From the NCBI GenBank assembly GCA_047974565.1, contig JBKECN010000089.1:17380-81379 (forward strand): a DNA stretch of 64,000 nucleotides, written 5' to 3'. Below the pieces are notes generated by a model. The model ran no database searches. It was not told the origin of the DNA and was given only the letters and a program-made list of their open reading frames with translations. The DNA comes from JBDIAG01 sp047974565 (lineage in GTDB: Bacteria; Actinomycetota; Actinomycetes; Actinomycetales; CAWJMD01). A program made the translations under genes and the position numbers. Of the stretch, positions 9,876-18,539 are shown one piece after another (the stretch's first letter is position 1; every line of letters begins with the position of its first letter).

Positions 9876-9910
9876 GCCGTCCCCTTCAGGCTGACTGCAA
9901 CCGGTCGTCC

Positions 9911-9950
9911 CCCGCCCCCGATCTCGCCCACTCGCGAGGCCGGGGGCGGG
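9911..9950 (+). terminator. Hairpin terminator after the secreted propeller gene
   Basis: CCCGCCCCCG at 9911-9920 pairs perfectly with CGGGGGCGGG at 9941-9950, and an inner CTCGC/GCGAG pair extends the structure. It starts 36 bp after the stop. No T-tract follows. Confidence 0.6.
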
Positions 9951-10040
9951 TGCGTGCGCGCCTCACGGGTGCCCCTCCGACCGGACTGAGCAGCGCGGGT
10001 GTGTCCACCCGGCCGGTCGGGCAACCCCGCCGGAGTCGAC

Positions 10041-10046
10041 TAGTCT
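10041..10046 (+). promoter_or_regulatory. -10-like hexamer TAGTCT in front of purN
   Basis: TAGTCT lies just before the purN start codons. A transcript from it would begin within a few bases of GTG 10055 (8 nt downstream), implying leaderless or near-leaderless translation. No clear -35 is visible. Confidence 0.4.
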
Positions 10047-10048
10047 CG

Positions 10049-10681
10049 ATGCACGTGACCCACACTCCCGCAGGCCCGCCGTCTCAGGCCCGTCTGGTGG
10101 TGCTGGCGTCGGGCTCGGGGTCGACCGCTCAGGCCTTGCTGGACGCCTCCCGGGACCCGGCGTTCGGGGCCCGCGTGGTGGCCGTCGGCAGCGATCTACC
10201 CGGCGCGCCGGTACTCGCCCGTGCCGAGTCCGCCGGGGTGGAGGCCTTCGTCGTGCCGGTCGAGTCGGATCGGGTCGCCTGGGACGCCGCGCTCGCCGAG
10301 CGGGTGGGTGGCTATCGGCCCGACCTGGTCGTCCTGGCGGGCTTCATGCGGCTGGTCGGCCCCGCCTTCCTGGCTCGCTTCGGTGGGCGGTGCGTCAACT
10401 CGCATCCGGCCCTGTCGCCAGCGTTTCCGGGCACCCACGGCCCGCGCGACGCCCTGGAGTACGGGGTGAAGGTCACCGGGTGCACCCTGTTCCTCGTCGA
10501 CGCGGGCGTGGACACCGGGATGATCTGCGCCCAGCGGACGGTCGAGGTGCACGACGACGACACCGTCGAGGCGCTGCACGAGCGCATCAAGGTCGTCGAG
10601 CGGGAGATGCTCGTCGACACCGTGGGCCGGATGGCCCGCAATGGCTGGACCATAACCAACAGAAGGGTGCATGTTCGATGA
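10049..10681 (+). CDS. purN: Phosphoribosylglycinamide formyltransferase
   Basis: Catalyses the third step of purine synthesis in the cytoplasm, transferring formyl from 10-formyl-THF to glycinamide ribonucleotide. The 210-aa length is typical. The nucleotide-binding start LVVLASGSGSTAQALL is present. The catalytic block is NSHPALSPAFPG with the Asn and His of the family, followed by VDAGVDTG with the catalytic Asp. The start could be ATG 10049 or GTG 10055; a TAGTCT -10-like element at 10041 favours initiation at one of these with almost no leader. The stop overlaps the purH start (ATGA), indicating translational coupling. This order is conserved in actinobacteria. Confidence 0.95.
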   Translation: MHVTHTPAGPPSQARLVVLASGSGSTAQALLDASRDPAFGARVVAVGSDLPGAPVLARAESAGVEAFVVPVESDRVAWDAALAERVGGYRPDLVVLAGFMRLVGPAFLARFGGRCVNSHPALSPAFPGTHGPRDALEYGVKVTGCTLFLVDAGVDTGMICAQRTVEVHDDDTVEALHERIKVVEREMLVDTVGRMARNGWTITNRRVHVR

Positions 10682-12237
10682 GCGACCACGTGGCGATCCG
10701 CCGCGCCCTGATCTCGGTCTACGACAAGACCGGACTGGTCGAGTTGGCCACCGGCTTGCACGGGGCCGGGGTGAGCATCGTGTCCACCGGTTCCACCGCC
10801 GCCCGGATCGCCGACGCAGGGGTGCCGGTGACCCCGGTGGAGGATCTCACCGGTTTTCCCGAGTGCCTGGACGGCCGGGTCAAGACGCTGCACCCCAGGG
10901 TGCATGCCGGCATCCTGGCCGACCGACGCAAGCCCGATCACGTCCGTCAGCTGGCCGACCTGTCGGTCGAGCCCTTCGACCTCGTGGTGGGCAACCTCTA
11001 CCCCTTCGTCGAAACCGTCCGCTCCGGCGCCGGTGTGGAGGACGTGATCGAGCAGATCGACATCGGCGGACCGTCGATGGTGCGGGCGGCGGCCAAGAAT
11101 CACGCCAATATCGCCATCGTCGTCGACCCGGCCCAGTACGCCGAGGTGATCGCCGCAGCGCAGGGGGAGGGTTTTGACCTGGCCGCCCGCCGCAGGTTCG
11201 CCGCTCAGGCGTTCGCGCACACCGCCGCCTATGACGCCGCGGTGGCCTCGTGGTGCGCCCAGCAGCTCGATCCGCCCGCCGAGGGCTGGCCGGGGTACAC
11301 CGGGCTCGCCCTGCAGCGGGCCGAGGTGCTGCGGTACGGAGAGAACCCGCACCAGTCCGCGGCTCTGTACGTGGACGAGGCGGCCGAGCCTGGTATCGCG
11401 CAGGGCACCGTCCTGCACGGAAAGGCTATGTCGTACAACAACTACGTCGATGCCGAGTCGGCGGTGCGCTCCGCCTACGACTTCAGCGAGCCGGCGGTGG
11501 CGATCATCAAGCACGCCAACCCGTGCGGCCTGGCCGTCGGGCAGGACATCGCCCAGGCCCACGCCAGGGCCCATGCCTGCGACCCGGTCTCGGCCTTCGG
11601 CGGGGTGATCGCCTGCAACCGCCCGGTGACCCTGGCGATGGCCGAGCAGGTGGCCGAGGTGTTCACCGAGGTGATCGCCGCTCCCGCCTTTGACAACGAC
11701 GCGTACGCCCTGCTCACCCGCAAGAAGAACATCCGGTTGCTCGAACTGCCCGACGGCTATCACCGCCCGGGCCTGGAACTGCGTCAGGTCAGCGGGGGGA
11801 TGCTGCTCCAGCAGGCTGATCGGCTGGACGCTGAGGGCGATGATCCGACGACCTGGACGCTGGCTTGCGGCGAGCCTGCCGACGAGGCCCTCTTGGCCGA
11901 GCTGGTGTTCGCCTGGAAGGCCGTGCGCGCGGTCAAGTCCAACGCCATCCTGCTGGCCAAGGACGGAGCCAGCGTTGGCATCGGGATGGGCCAGGTGAAC
12001 CGGGTGGACTCCTGCCGTCTGGCGGTCGAACGGGCCGGCGCCGACCGAGCCCGCGGCTCGGTGGCCGCCTCGGACGCCTTCTTCCCGTTCTCCGACGGGC
12101 CGGCGATCCTGCTCGACGCGGGCGTGCGAGCGATCGTCCAGCCGGGAGGCTCGGTGCGCGACGACGAGACCGTCGAGGCGGTGCGCGCCGCCGGGGTGAC
12201 CATGTACTTGACGGGTTCGCGGCACTTCAACCACTGA
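10678..12237 (+). CDS. purH: Bifunctional AICAR formyltransferase/IMP cyclohydrolase
   Basis: Performs the last two steps of IMP synthesis. The 519-aa protein begins with the MGS-like cyclohydrolase domain (ALISVYDKTGLVELA, LHPRVHAGIL). It continues with the AICAR transformylase domain carrying the KHANPCG motif, with Lys278 and His279 as the expected catalytic pair, and SDAFFPFSDG near the end. It overlaps purN by 4 bp and is therefore in the same operon. Length and motifs are normal. A long antisense frame across it is a GC artefact. Confidence 0.97.
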   Translation: MSDHVAIRRALISVYDKTGLVELATGLHGAGVSIVSTGSTAARIADAGVPVTPVEDLTGFPECLDGRVKTLHPRVHAGILADRRKPDHVRQLADLSVEPFDLVVGNLYPFVETVRSGAGVEDVIEQIDIGGPSMVRAAAKNHANIAIVVDPAQYAEVIAAAQGEGFDLAARRRFAAQAFAHTAAYDAAVASWCAQQLDPPAEGWPGYTGLALQRAEVLRYGENPHQSAALYVDEAAEPGIAQGTVLHGKAMSYNNYVDAESAVRSAYDFSEPAVAIIKHANPCGLAVGQDIAQAHARAHACDPVSAFGGVIACNRPVTLAMAEQVAEVFTEVIAAPAFDNDAYALLTRKKNIRLLELPDGYHRPGLELRQVSGGMLLQQADRLDAEGDDPTTWTLACGEPADEALLAELVFAWKAVRAVKSNAILLAKDGASVGIGMGQVNRVDSCRLAVERAGADRARGSVAASDAFFPFSDGPAILLDAGVRAIVQPGGSVRDDETVEAVRAAGVTMYLTGSRHFNH

Positions 12238-12271
12238 GCCCCGACCAAGGCGAACCCCGAGGGCGAGTCCC

Positions 12272-12310
12272 AGGCCTGACCGGCTCATCGTGGAGGCCTG
12301 ACCGGCTCAT
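12272..12310. repeat. 17-bp direct repeat downstream of purH
   Basis: AGGCCTGACCGGCTCAT occurs twice, at 12272-12288 and 12294-12310, in the 306-bp gap between purH and the acyl-CoA synthetase gene. The rest of the gap (12238-12543) contains GC-rich short inverted repeats but no gene or clear promoter. Confidence 0.55.
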
Positions 12311-12543
12311 GGTGCCGGCACCCGCCGCGATGTTGTCATTTCCCCGGGGCACGGCCCGGGTACGGAGTACCGTGCTCGGGACAGCTCACCCGCGCTGCGA
12401 CGGTGGGAAATCCGGTGACCGCAGGCCGGGCCGGTTCGCCAGGCCTGGCCTGGCCAGTACCACGGCCGGATCGCCGAGCCGAGGCCTTCGGGTATGCCTC
12501 GGCGCCCACCGCCTGACGACGAACCTTCGAGGATGTGGGTTTC

Positions 12544-14256
12544 ATGACAGGCGCAGAATCAGCCACCGACGCACTCCGCCGCTCGCGTGACCGGCTCATC
12601 GAACTCCGGACGCGGTACCAGGACGCGGTCACCGAGTTCAGCTGGCCGGACGTGGGCCCGACCTTCAACTTCGCCCACGACTGGTTCGATGCCTTCGCCC
12701 GGGACAATGCGAAGCCGGGCCTGGTGATTCTGGAGGAGGACGGCTCGCGGGCGTCCTACACCTTCGCCGACCTGGTCACCCGCTCGAACCAGGTGGCGGC
12801 CGAATTGGCCGAGGCCGGCATCGGCCGGGGTGACAGCGTGGTGGTGATGCTAGGCAACCAGGTCGAGCTCTGGGAGACGATGCTGGCCATCATCAAGATC
12901 GGTGCGGTGATCATGCCGACGACGACCGCCGTCGGCCCGGCCGAACTCGTCGACCGGATAGCCCGTGGTCAGGCCCGGGCGGTGGTGTGCAATGTCGCCG
13001 ACACCGCCAAGTTCGACGAGGTCCCGGGCGAGTATCTGCGTTTCGCGGTCGGGGCCGGCACTCCGGACGGCTGGCGCGACCACGCCGCCGCCTACGCCCG
13101 GCCGCAGGCGGGCGTCCCGCACCCGGGCAATGCCAGCACCGACCGGATGCTGCTGTACTTCACCAGCGGCACCACCAGCCGTCCCAAGCTGGTCGAGCAC
13201 ACCCATGTCAGCTACCCGGTCGGGCACCTGTCGACGATGTACTGGCTCGGCCTCATGCCCGGCGACGTCCACCTGAACATCTCCAGCCCGGGATGGGCCA
13301 AGCACGCCTGGTCGAACTTCTTCGCACCCTGGCTCGCCGAGGCGACCGTCTTCGTCTACAACTACACCCGGTTCGACCCGGTGGGGCTGCTGCAGGCCAT
13401 CCGCCGGGAGAAGGTGACGACCTTCTGCACGCCACCGACAGTGTGGCGGATGCTGATCAACGCGGACCTGTCCGGCGGTCCAGGCGACCTGCGGGAGGCG
13501 ATCGGCGCCGGCGAGCCGTTGAACCCGGAGGTGATCAGCCAGGTCGAGGCCGGTTGGGGCCTGACCATTCGCGACGGCTTCGGGCAGACCGAGACCACGG
13601 CCTCGGTCGGCAACAGCCCGGGGCAACAGGTCAAGGCGGGCTCGATGGGCCGCCCGCTGCCCGGAGTGCCGGTGATCCTCGTCGATCCCGCCACCGGGGC
13701 CCGGGTGAGCGGGGTCGGCGAGGGGGAGATCTGCCTCGATCTGTCCGCCTCGCCACTGTCCCTGATGACCGGGTACCAGGGCGACGAGGATCGCAACGCC
13801 GAGGCGATGCTCGGTGGGGTCTACCACACCGGTGATGTCGCCAGCCGGGACGAGGACGGGTACATCACTTACATCGGTCGCACCGATGATGTCTTCAAGG
13901 CCAGCGATTACAAGGTCTCGCCGTTCGAGTTGGAGTCCGTCCTGATCGAGCATCCGGCGGTGGCGGAGGCGGCCATCGTGCCCGCCCCCGATCCGGTGAG
14001 ACTGGCGGTGCCCAAGGCGTATGTCGTGCTCGTCGACGGGCACCAACCGACCGCGGAGACCGCCAGATCGATCCTGGCGTACGCCCGCGAACACCTGCCC
14101 CCGTACCTGCGGGTGCGCCGACTCGAGTTCGGTGAACTACCCAAGACGATCTCGGGCAAGATCAGGCGGGTCGAACTACGCAATCGCGAACAGGAGATCG
14201 CCCAGTCCCGTCCGGAAGGGGAGTACCGGGACGACGACTTCGATCTGCGCGGCTAG
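12544..14256 (+). CDS. AMP-dependent acyl-CoA synthetase (ACSM-like)
   Basis: Adenylates a carboxylic acid and transfers it to CoA (ANL superfamily). Motifs in order: YFTSGTTSRPK (A3, P-loop like), GFGQTE (A5), YHTGD (A7), GRTDDVFKASDYKVSPFELE (A8 hinge) and PKTISGKIRR with the catalytic lysine (A10). The overall look, including SSPGWAKHAWSNFFAPW, is closest to medium-chain/benzoate-type acyl-CoA synthetases. The substrate cannot be read from the sequence. One oddity is Ser-Arg in the A3 loop where Gly is usual. The ATG start is placed about 10 nt from GAGGA; an in-frame GTG lies three codons upstream. It stands alone between the pur operon and a convergent gene. Confidence 0.9.
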   Translation: MTGAESATDALRRSRDRLIELRTRYQDAVTEFSWPDVGPTFNFAHDWFDAFARDNAKPGLVILEEDGSRASYTFADLVTRSNQVAAELAEAGIGRGDSVVVMLGNQVELWETMLAIIKIGAVIMPTTTAVGPAELVDRIARGQARAVVCNVADTAKFDEVPGEYLRFAVGAGTPDGWRDHAAAYARPQAGVPHPGNASTDRMLLYFTSGTTSRPKLVEHTHVSYPVGHLSTMYWLGLMPGDVHLNISSPGWAKHAWSNFFAPWLAEATVFVYNYTRFDPVGLLQAIRREKVTTFCTPPTVWRMLINADLSGGPGDLREAIGAGEPLNPEVISQVEAGWGLTIRDGFGQTETTASVGNSPGQQVKAGSMGRPLPGVPVILVDPATGARVSGVGEGEICLDLSASPLSLMTGYQGDEDRNAEAMLGGVYHTGDVASRDEDGYITYIGRTDDVFKASDYKVSPFELESVLIEHPAVAEAAIVPAPDPVRLAVPKAYVVLVDGHQPTAETARSILAYAREHLPPYLRVRRLEFGELPKTISGKIRRVELRNREQEIAQSRPEGEYRDDDFDLRG

Positions 14257-14268
14257 GGCCTCCCTATT

Positions 14269-14293
14269 CAAGCCCGTCGCGAGCAGGCGCTGG
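14269..14293 (+). repeat. Copy of a dispersed repeat core in the gap after the acyl-CoA synthetase gene
   Basis: CAAGCCCGTCGCGAGCAGG followed by CGCTGG begins 13 bp past the acyl-CoA synthetase stop. The same 19-bp core recurs inside the MITE-like element (reverse strand, 56354-56372) and, with one mismatch, at 60970-60988. Similarity to the MITE continues loosely into AGTGGGC. The rest of the 303-bp gap (14257-14559) holds no gene I can support and is probably decayed mobile DNA. Confidence 0.55.
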
Positions 14294-14559
14294 AGTGGGC
14301 CGAGGCGGCAGGAGTGGTGTTCGCTCGCCCGGCACTGGACCGGTGAGGCCGTGGTGGGCGGTCGCGTCACCGCGGCTGGCCCTCAGTCTGGCCACAACTA
14401 CGCTCTGCACCGATCCGACCTTGGCCCAGACTCATCGCCGCAGTCTCCGGACTGGTTCTGATCGTGGCTGGACGAGTTCGTCGATCCGGCCCACACTCGG
14501 GCAAACCCGAGGCGTTGTGAACGTACTTCACCGCCCCAGGCAGACCTATCCGGTGCGAC

Positions 14560-17500
14560 TCAACCGGTCCGCTGCCAGACGAACACATCCGGTTGTTCGT
14601 TGGTGTCGCTGGGGACGAGGTTGGATGCGCTGGAGGTGTAGGTGATGTAGTGGCCGTCTGCGGAGATCGCTGCCGCCCAGCTGCGGTTGGTGCCGGGGGT
14701 GATGCGGGTGGTGGTGCCGGTGTTGTTGTCCCAGACGAACACATCCCGGTGTCCGTTGGTGTCGTTGGGGACGAGGTTGGCGTCGGAGTGGTAGGTGATG
14801 TAGCGGCCGTCTGCGGAGATCGCAGGAGCCCACCTGGAGTTGTTGCCGTTGGTGATGCGGGTGGTGGTGCCGGTGTTCTTGTCCCACACGAACACATCAT
14901 CTTGTTCGTTGGTGTCGTTGGGGACGAGGTTGGATGCGGCGGAGGTGTAGGTGATGTAGCGGCCGTCTGCGGAGATCGCTGGATACCCGCTGGTGTTGTT
15001 GCCGTTGGTGATGCGGGTGGTGGTGCCGGTGTTGTTGTCCCAGACGAACACATCCCATTCTTCGTTGGTGTCGTTGGGGACGAGGTTGGATGCGTCGGAG
15101 TTGTAGGTGATGTAGCGGCCGTCTGCGGAGATCGCAGGCTCGTAGCTGCCGTTGTTGCCGTTGGTGATGCGGGTGGTGGTGCCGGTCAGGGGTGGGTGGG
15201 GGTTGGGGGTGAGGGTGACGGTGAGGGTGCCGGTGGCTCCTTGGGTGTCGGTGATGGTGATGGTGAGGGTGCGGCCGGGGGGGTCAGTGGCGGTGAGGGT
15301 GCCGGTGTTGGTGATGGTGTCGCCGGGTGTGCCGCCGTGGATGGTCCAGGTCGGGGGTGGGGTGGCGCCGTCGCTGCGGGTGGCGGTGAGTGGGGTGGGG
15401 GTGCCGGTGGGGATGGTGTCGGGGGCGGTGATGGAGTAGAAGGGGCGGGCGGTGGTGCCGCCGGTGGGGTTGCCCGGGGTGCCTGGTGGGGTGAGTGAGT
15501 AAGCCAGTGAACTGATGGTGGCGAGTGTTAGTTCGATGTCGGTGTGGAAGGCGAATAGGTCAAGGGCGAGTCCGACTGATAGGGAGGTTTCCCGCTCGAC
15601 GCGGAACCAGTCGTCGTTGGGTCCGGCGGTGGGGTTGAAGGTGGCTTTGTAGGTGATACCGGCGGAGGCGGAGGGCCCTGCTGCGGTGTAGAGGGCCAGG
15701 ATTCCTTGGATTTTCAGGCCGATGCTGCCGGTGAGGGTGAGGTTAGGGCCTCCGCTGGGCGAGCCGGTGACGGTGGGTGGGGTCGACAGGTTGGTGGGGG
15801 TGAGATCGCCGGGGGTGCCTGAGTCCCAGGTCAGGCCACCGCCCAGTTGGGCGGCAGCGCTGATGGTCATGATGATGTGGCCTTCGGCTGTGGCGAGTAC
15901 GACAGCCTTGGGTTGCAGGACGATGGGTACCGGCCCGGCCATGATCGTGGCGGGTGGCAGGCTCACCTCTCCGAGTTTGCGTTCCCAGGTCCCGTAGATC
16001 TCAGCCTTCGCCGCGACGCTGGCCTGGGTGACGTTGGAGGCGTCGACCCTGATGCCGTTGGGGATCGCGGCCCAGTTGGTGCGCACGTCGATACCCACGC
16101 TGGTGGTGTTCGACACCGACACCTGACCGGACACGCTGACCCCGGACGTGGTGGTGCCCTTGACCTTTGCCTTGGCTTCTACCGCGAAGGTTAGCGCAAG
16201 GGTGAAGTCGTTCTGCAGGCCGAAGCGTTCGGTCTGGGGCGCGACTCCTGGGCCGGCTGGGGTGAACGTGTTCTGCCCGGGAGAGGCGTCGGCGGTGGGG
16301 CTGAGGGTGGTGGACAGGGTCATGGTGGTGAAGACCTGGTCGAGGGTGGCGGTGCGGGTGGTGGTGTGTACGCCGAGCCTGTCGCGGGTGATGCCGGTGA
16401 TTTCGACGAGGAGGCCGTTGGGGGTGCCGGTGGTGGCGGGGGCTACGACGATGGATCCGGTGGTGAGGGTGCTGGTTTGGGTGGGTGCGGGCGCGGGCCA
16501 GTCGAGTCGGTTGCCGGTGACTTCGGCGGCGGCCGCGGTCGGGGTGGTCAAGATGATGACGCCGGGCTTGACCTCGACGAGGGGGGTGACGGGGTCGTCC
16601 AGGACGAGGGGGTCTCCGGGTCCGGCGGCGTTGACCGCGGTGATGGTGATTCGGTAGACGGCGCGGGTTTGTTCGAAGTCGGTCAGGGTGGTTGAGGTTG
16701 CCCCGGTGACAGTCGTGGTGTGCACGGGTGCCCCGGTGACGGGGGTGAGGGCGCCGTTGGCGCCGGTGGTGACCTGCTGCCAGGCCACCTGGTAGCTGGT
16801 GATGGGGGAGCCGCCGTCGTCGCCGGGTGCCGTCCAGTCCACGGCGATGGCGTTGGCGCCGTTGGGGTGGGCGGTGCCTTGTCCAGGGGGTGCGGGCGCC
16901 CGGGCCAGGGTGGGGGTGCCGGTGATCGTGGTGGTGGGTGAGGTGCCAGCGGCGTTCACCGCGGCCAGGTCGAGGGTGTACTCGGTGTCGTTGGTCAGGC
17001 CGGTGATGGTGGCGGTCACCGCGTCGGCGCCGGGTTGCTGGGTGGCCACGACCTGCCCGGCGGGGTCTTTGACGGTGAGGGTGTACCCGGTCACCTGCGA
17101 TCCGCCGTCGAAGGCTGGTGGTGACCAGGCGATCTCCAGGCGGGTGTCACGCGATAGGAGCCCGTCCAGGAGTGGGGGGCGTGGTGGTTGGGTGGTCCAC
17201 GGCACCGCCGGCCCCGACGCCGCGGAGGCCGGGGAGGTGCCGGCCGGGTTGGTTGCGGTCATCGATACCCGATACACCACCCCGGTGCAGACCCCTCGAA
17301 CCCAGACCAGGGTGAAAGACGCCTCGACCGTGGTGGACCGGGACGTGGGTGCGGGACACTCGGGCGTGCTGGAGCCGGTGTCCGGGGTGGCCGTGACCCG
17401 GTACGAGGTGACCTGCTCGACGGGGTCGTTGGGTTCCCAGGTGACCATGACGGAGGCACCGTCACCCTCGACCGTGTCCAGCACGGGCGCGGCGGGCAGC

Positions 17501-18255
17501 AACGCCGTCGCGTAGTACTCGCTGCTGCCGGCCAGGTTCACCGCCAGGGCGATGTCGCCGAGGGTCAGGACCTGCTCTGCCCAGTACGCCAGACCACCGG
17601 GGTCCGGGGCCCGACCCAACAACGCCTCATACAGTCCGGCTACCCGGGTTTGGCGGGACTCCAGGGATTGGTAGAAGGCGTGGGCCACGGTGTATCGGCC
17701 TGCCGTACTGGTTTGGTCGATCCAGTAGGTCAGGCCATTGGTGTCTGGGTCGCGGTGTAGGAGTTTGGTGTAGAGGTCGCTGATCCAGGTGCGGGTGGTC
17801 CCACCGCCGATGGTGGTGAAGTACTCGGTGGAGGAGTAGAACGCGGCCGCGACTTGGGCGACTGTGAGTTCGCCGCGTTGGATCCGCCCGGACCAGTAGG
17901 CCAGGCCTCCGGCGTCTGATCCCCGGCCCAGGGTGTCCAGGTACATGTCCTCGACGATGTGGTTCACCCACTCCGGGGATTGGGCCAGTCCCAGCAGGAT
18001 TTGTCCGCGGGTCGTGCCGGTATTCAATGCGGCTGTGGTGGTGGTGATTTCGGTCGTGGTGGGGGCTCGGCCGAGGAAGTCCTGGTAGGCGGCGTGGATG
18101 AATCGCTCTGGTCCGCTCATCGCGGCCGCTGTTCGCGGGGTGGCGGCCGCGGCGGGGGCGCGCGTGTTGGGGATTCCGGTGGTGAGCACGGCCGCGATCA
18201 ACGCGAGTGCCAGGATGAGACGGCCACTTACTGTGGCGGAACGTCGCGTGGACAT
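14560..18255 (-). CDS. Giant secreted DUF4214/FnIII/PD40-repeat surface protein
   Basis: A 1231-aa exported protein. The signal peptide (RRSATVSGRLILALALIAAV) is followed by DUF4214-type repeats at ~50-235, with units such as FLGRAPTTTEI, TLGRGSDAGGLAYWSGRI and LLGRAPDPGGLAYWAEQV. Three fibronectin type III domains lie at ~240-560 (YxVxxxxxNxAGTSP endings), then a long beta-rich region. An Ig-like stretch sits near 960-1020. Four PD40/TolB-type blades (AISADGRYITYxSxASNLVPNDTNE, DVFVW, GTTTRIT) form the C-terminus, encoded by near-identical DNA repeats. DUF4214 is often found in S-layer and surface proteins, so a cell-surface or matrix role is inferred. The ATG start lies 6 nt after GAGGGGGG; TTG 18261 is an alternative. 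Four blades are fewer than a closed propeller needs. Confidence 0.82.
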   Translation of the reverse strand: MSTRRSATVSGRLILALALIAAVLTTGIPNTRAPAAAATPRTAAAMSGPERFIHAAYQDFLGRAPTTTEITTTTAALNTGTTRGQILLGLAQSPEWVNHIVEDMYLDTLGRGSDAGGLAYWSGRIQRGELTVAQVAAAFYSSTEYFTTIGGGTTRTWISDLYTKLLHRDPDTNGLTYWIDQTSTAGRYTVAHAFYQSLESRQTRVAGLYEALLGRAPDPGGLAYWAEQVLTLGDIALAVNLAGSSEYYATALLPAAPVLDTVEGDGASVMVTWEPNDPVEQVTSYRVTATPDTGSSTPECPAPTSRSTTVEASFTLVWVRGVCTGVVYRVSMTATNPAGTSPASAASGPAVPWTTQPPRPPLLDGLLSRDTRLEIAWSPPAFDGGSQVTGYTLTVKDPAGQVVATQQPGADAVTATITGLTNDTEYTLDLAAVNAAGTSPTTTITGTPTLARAPAPPGQGTAHPNGANAIAVDWTAPGDDGGSPITSYQVAWQQVTTGANGALTPVTGAPVHTTTVTGATSTTLTDFEQTRAVYRITITAVNAAGPGDPLVLDDPVTPLVEVKPGVIILTTPTAAAAEVTGNRLDWPAPAPTQTSTLTTGSIVVAPATTGTPNGLLVEITGITRDRLGVHTTTRTATLDQVFTTMTLSTTLSPTADASPGQNTFTPAGPGVAPQTERFGLQNDFTLALTFAVEAKAKVKGTTTSGVSVSGQVSVSNTTSVGIDVRTNWAAIPNGIRVDASNVTQASVAAKAEIYGTWERKLGEVSLPPATIMAGPVPIVLQPKAVVLATAEGHIIMTISAAAQLGGGLTWDSGTPGDLTPTNLSTPPTVTGSPSGGPNLTLTGSIGLKIQGILALYTAAGPSASAGITYKATFNPTAGPNDDWFRVERETSLSVGLALDLFAFHTDIELTLATISSLAYSLTPPGTPGNPTGGTTARPFYSITAPDTIPTGTPTPLTATRSDGATPPPTWTIHGGTPGDTITNTGTLTATDPPGRTLTITITDTQGATGTLTVTLTPNPHPPLTGTTTRITNGNNGSYEPAISADGRYITYNSDASNLVPNDTNEEWDVFVWDNNTGTTTRITNGNNTSGYPAISADGRYITYTSAASNLVPNDTNEQDDVFVWDKNTGTTTRITNGNNSRWAPAISADGRYITYHSDANLVPNDTNGHRDVFVWDNNTGTTTRITPGTNRSWAAAISADGHYITYTSSASNLVPSDTNEQPDVFVWQRTG
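14581..15190 (-). repeat. Four tandem ~156-bp coding repeats (PD40 blades)
   Basis: The word GAACACATC recurs at 14581, 14737, 14890 and 15046, giving unit lengths of 156, 153 and 156 bp (52, 51 and 52 codons). Long stretches are identical between units, pointing to recent duplication or gene conversion. Unit 1 (the protein C-terminus) is the most diverged. Confidence 0.9.
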
Positions 18256-18281
18256 TCTCAACCCCCCTCAGGTCATTCATG

Positions 18282-18299
18282 AGAACAAACCCACGTTCT
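18282..18299. promoter_or_regulatory. Inverted repeat upstream of the DUF4214 gene
   Basis: AGAAC and GTTCT flank an 8-bp spacer, 27 bp above the gene start, in a locally AT-richer part of the 284-bp gap 18256-18539. It may be an operator. The spacing does not fit an actinobacterial LexA box (4-bp spacer). Confidence 0.3.
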
Positions 18300-18539
18300 A
18301 CCGCAAAAGGAGCAAATCTGGCTAGAGGTGCGCCCAGGTCTTGGTGCTCGATGTCGACGCGTAGGGGGCATGCCGGGTTAACCGGGTGAGAGGAGGTGAA
18401 TCCCCCGGGCGTGTCCCGAGGATCCAGTTGTCACTGGTCATCAACAGCCAGGGCCGAACCGGATCGCCCGAGCCACGCAGCTTCCACGCGTATGCCGAAG
18501 GACACCCCCGGCGGTCCAGGAAAGCGGCAAGATCGCGGG

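Noticed and set aside
10312..12288. 658-codon antisense frame across purH
   Set aside because: It mirrors purH codons in a GC-rich genome, has no ribosome site or domain, and lies entirely over a certain gene.
18282..18299. AGAAC/GTTCT dyad as an SOS (LexA) box
   Set aside because: The spacer is 8 bp, whereas actinobacterial LexA boxes have 4 bp between GAAC and GTTC.
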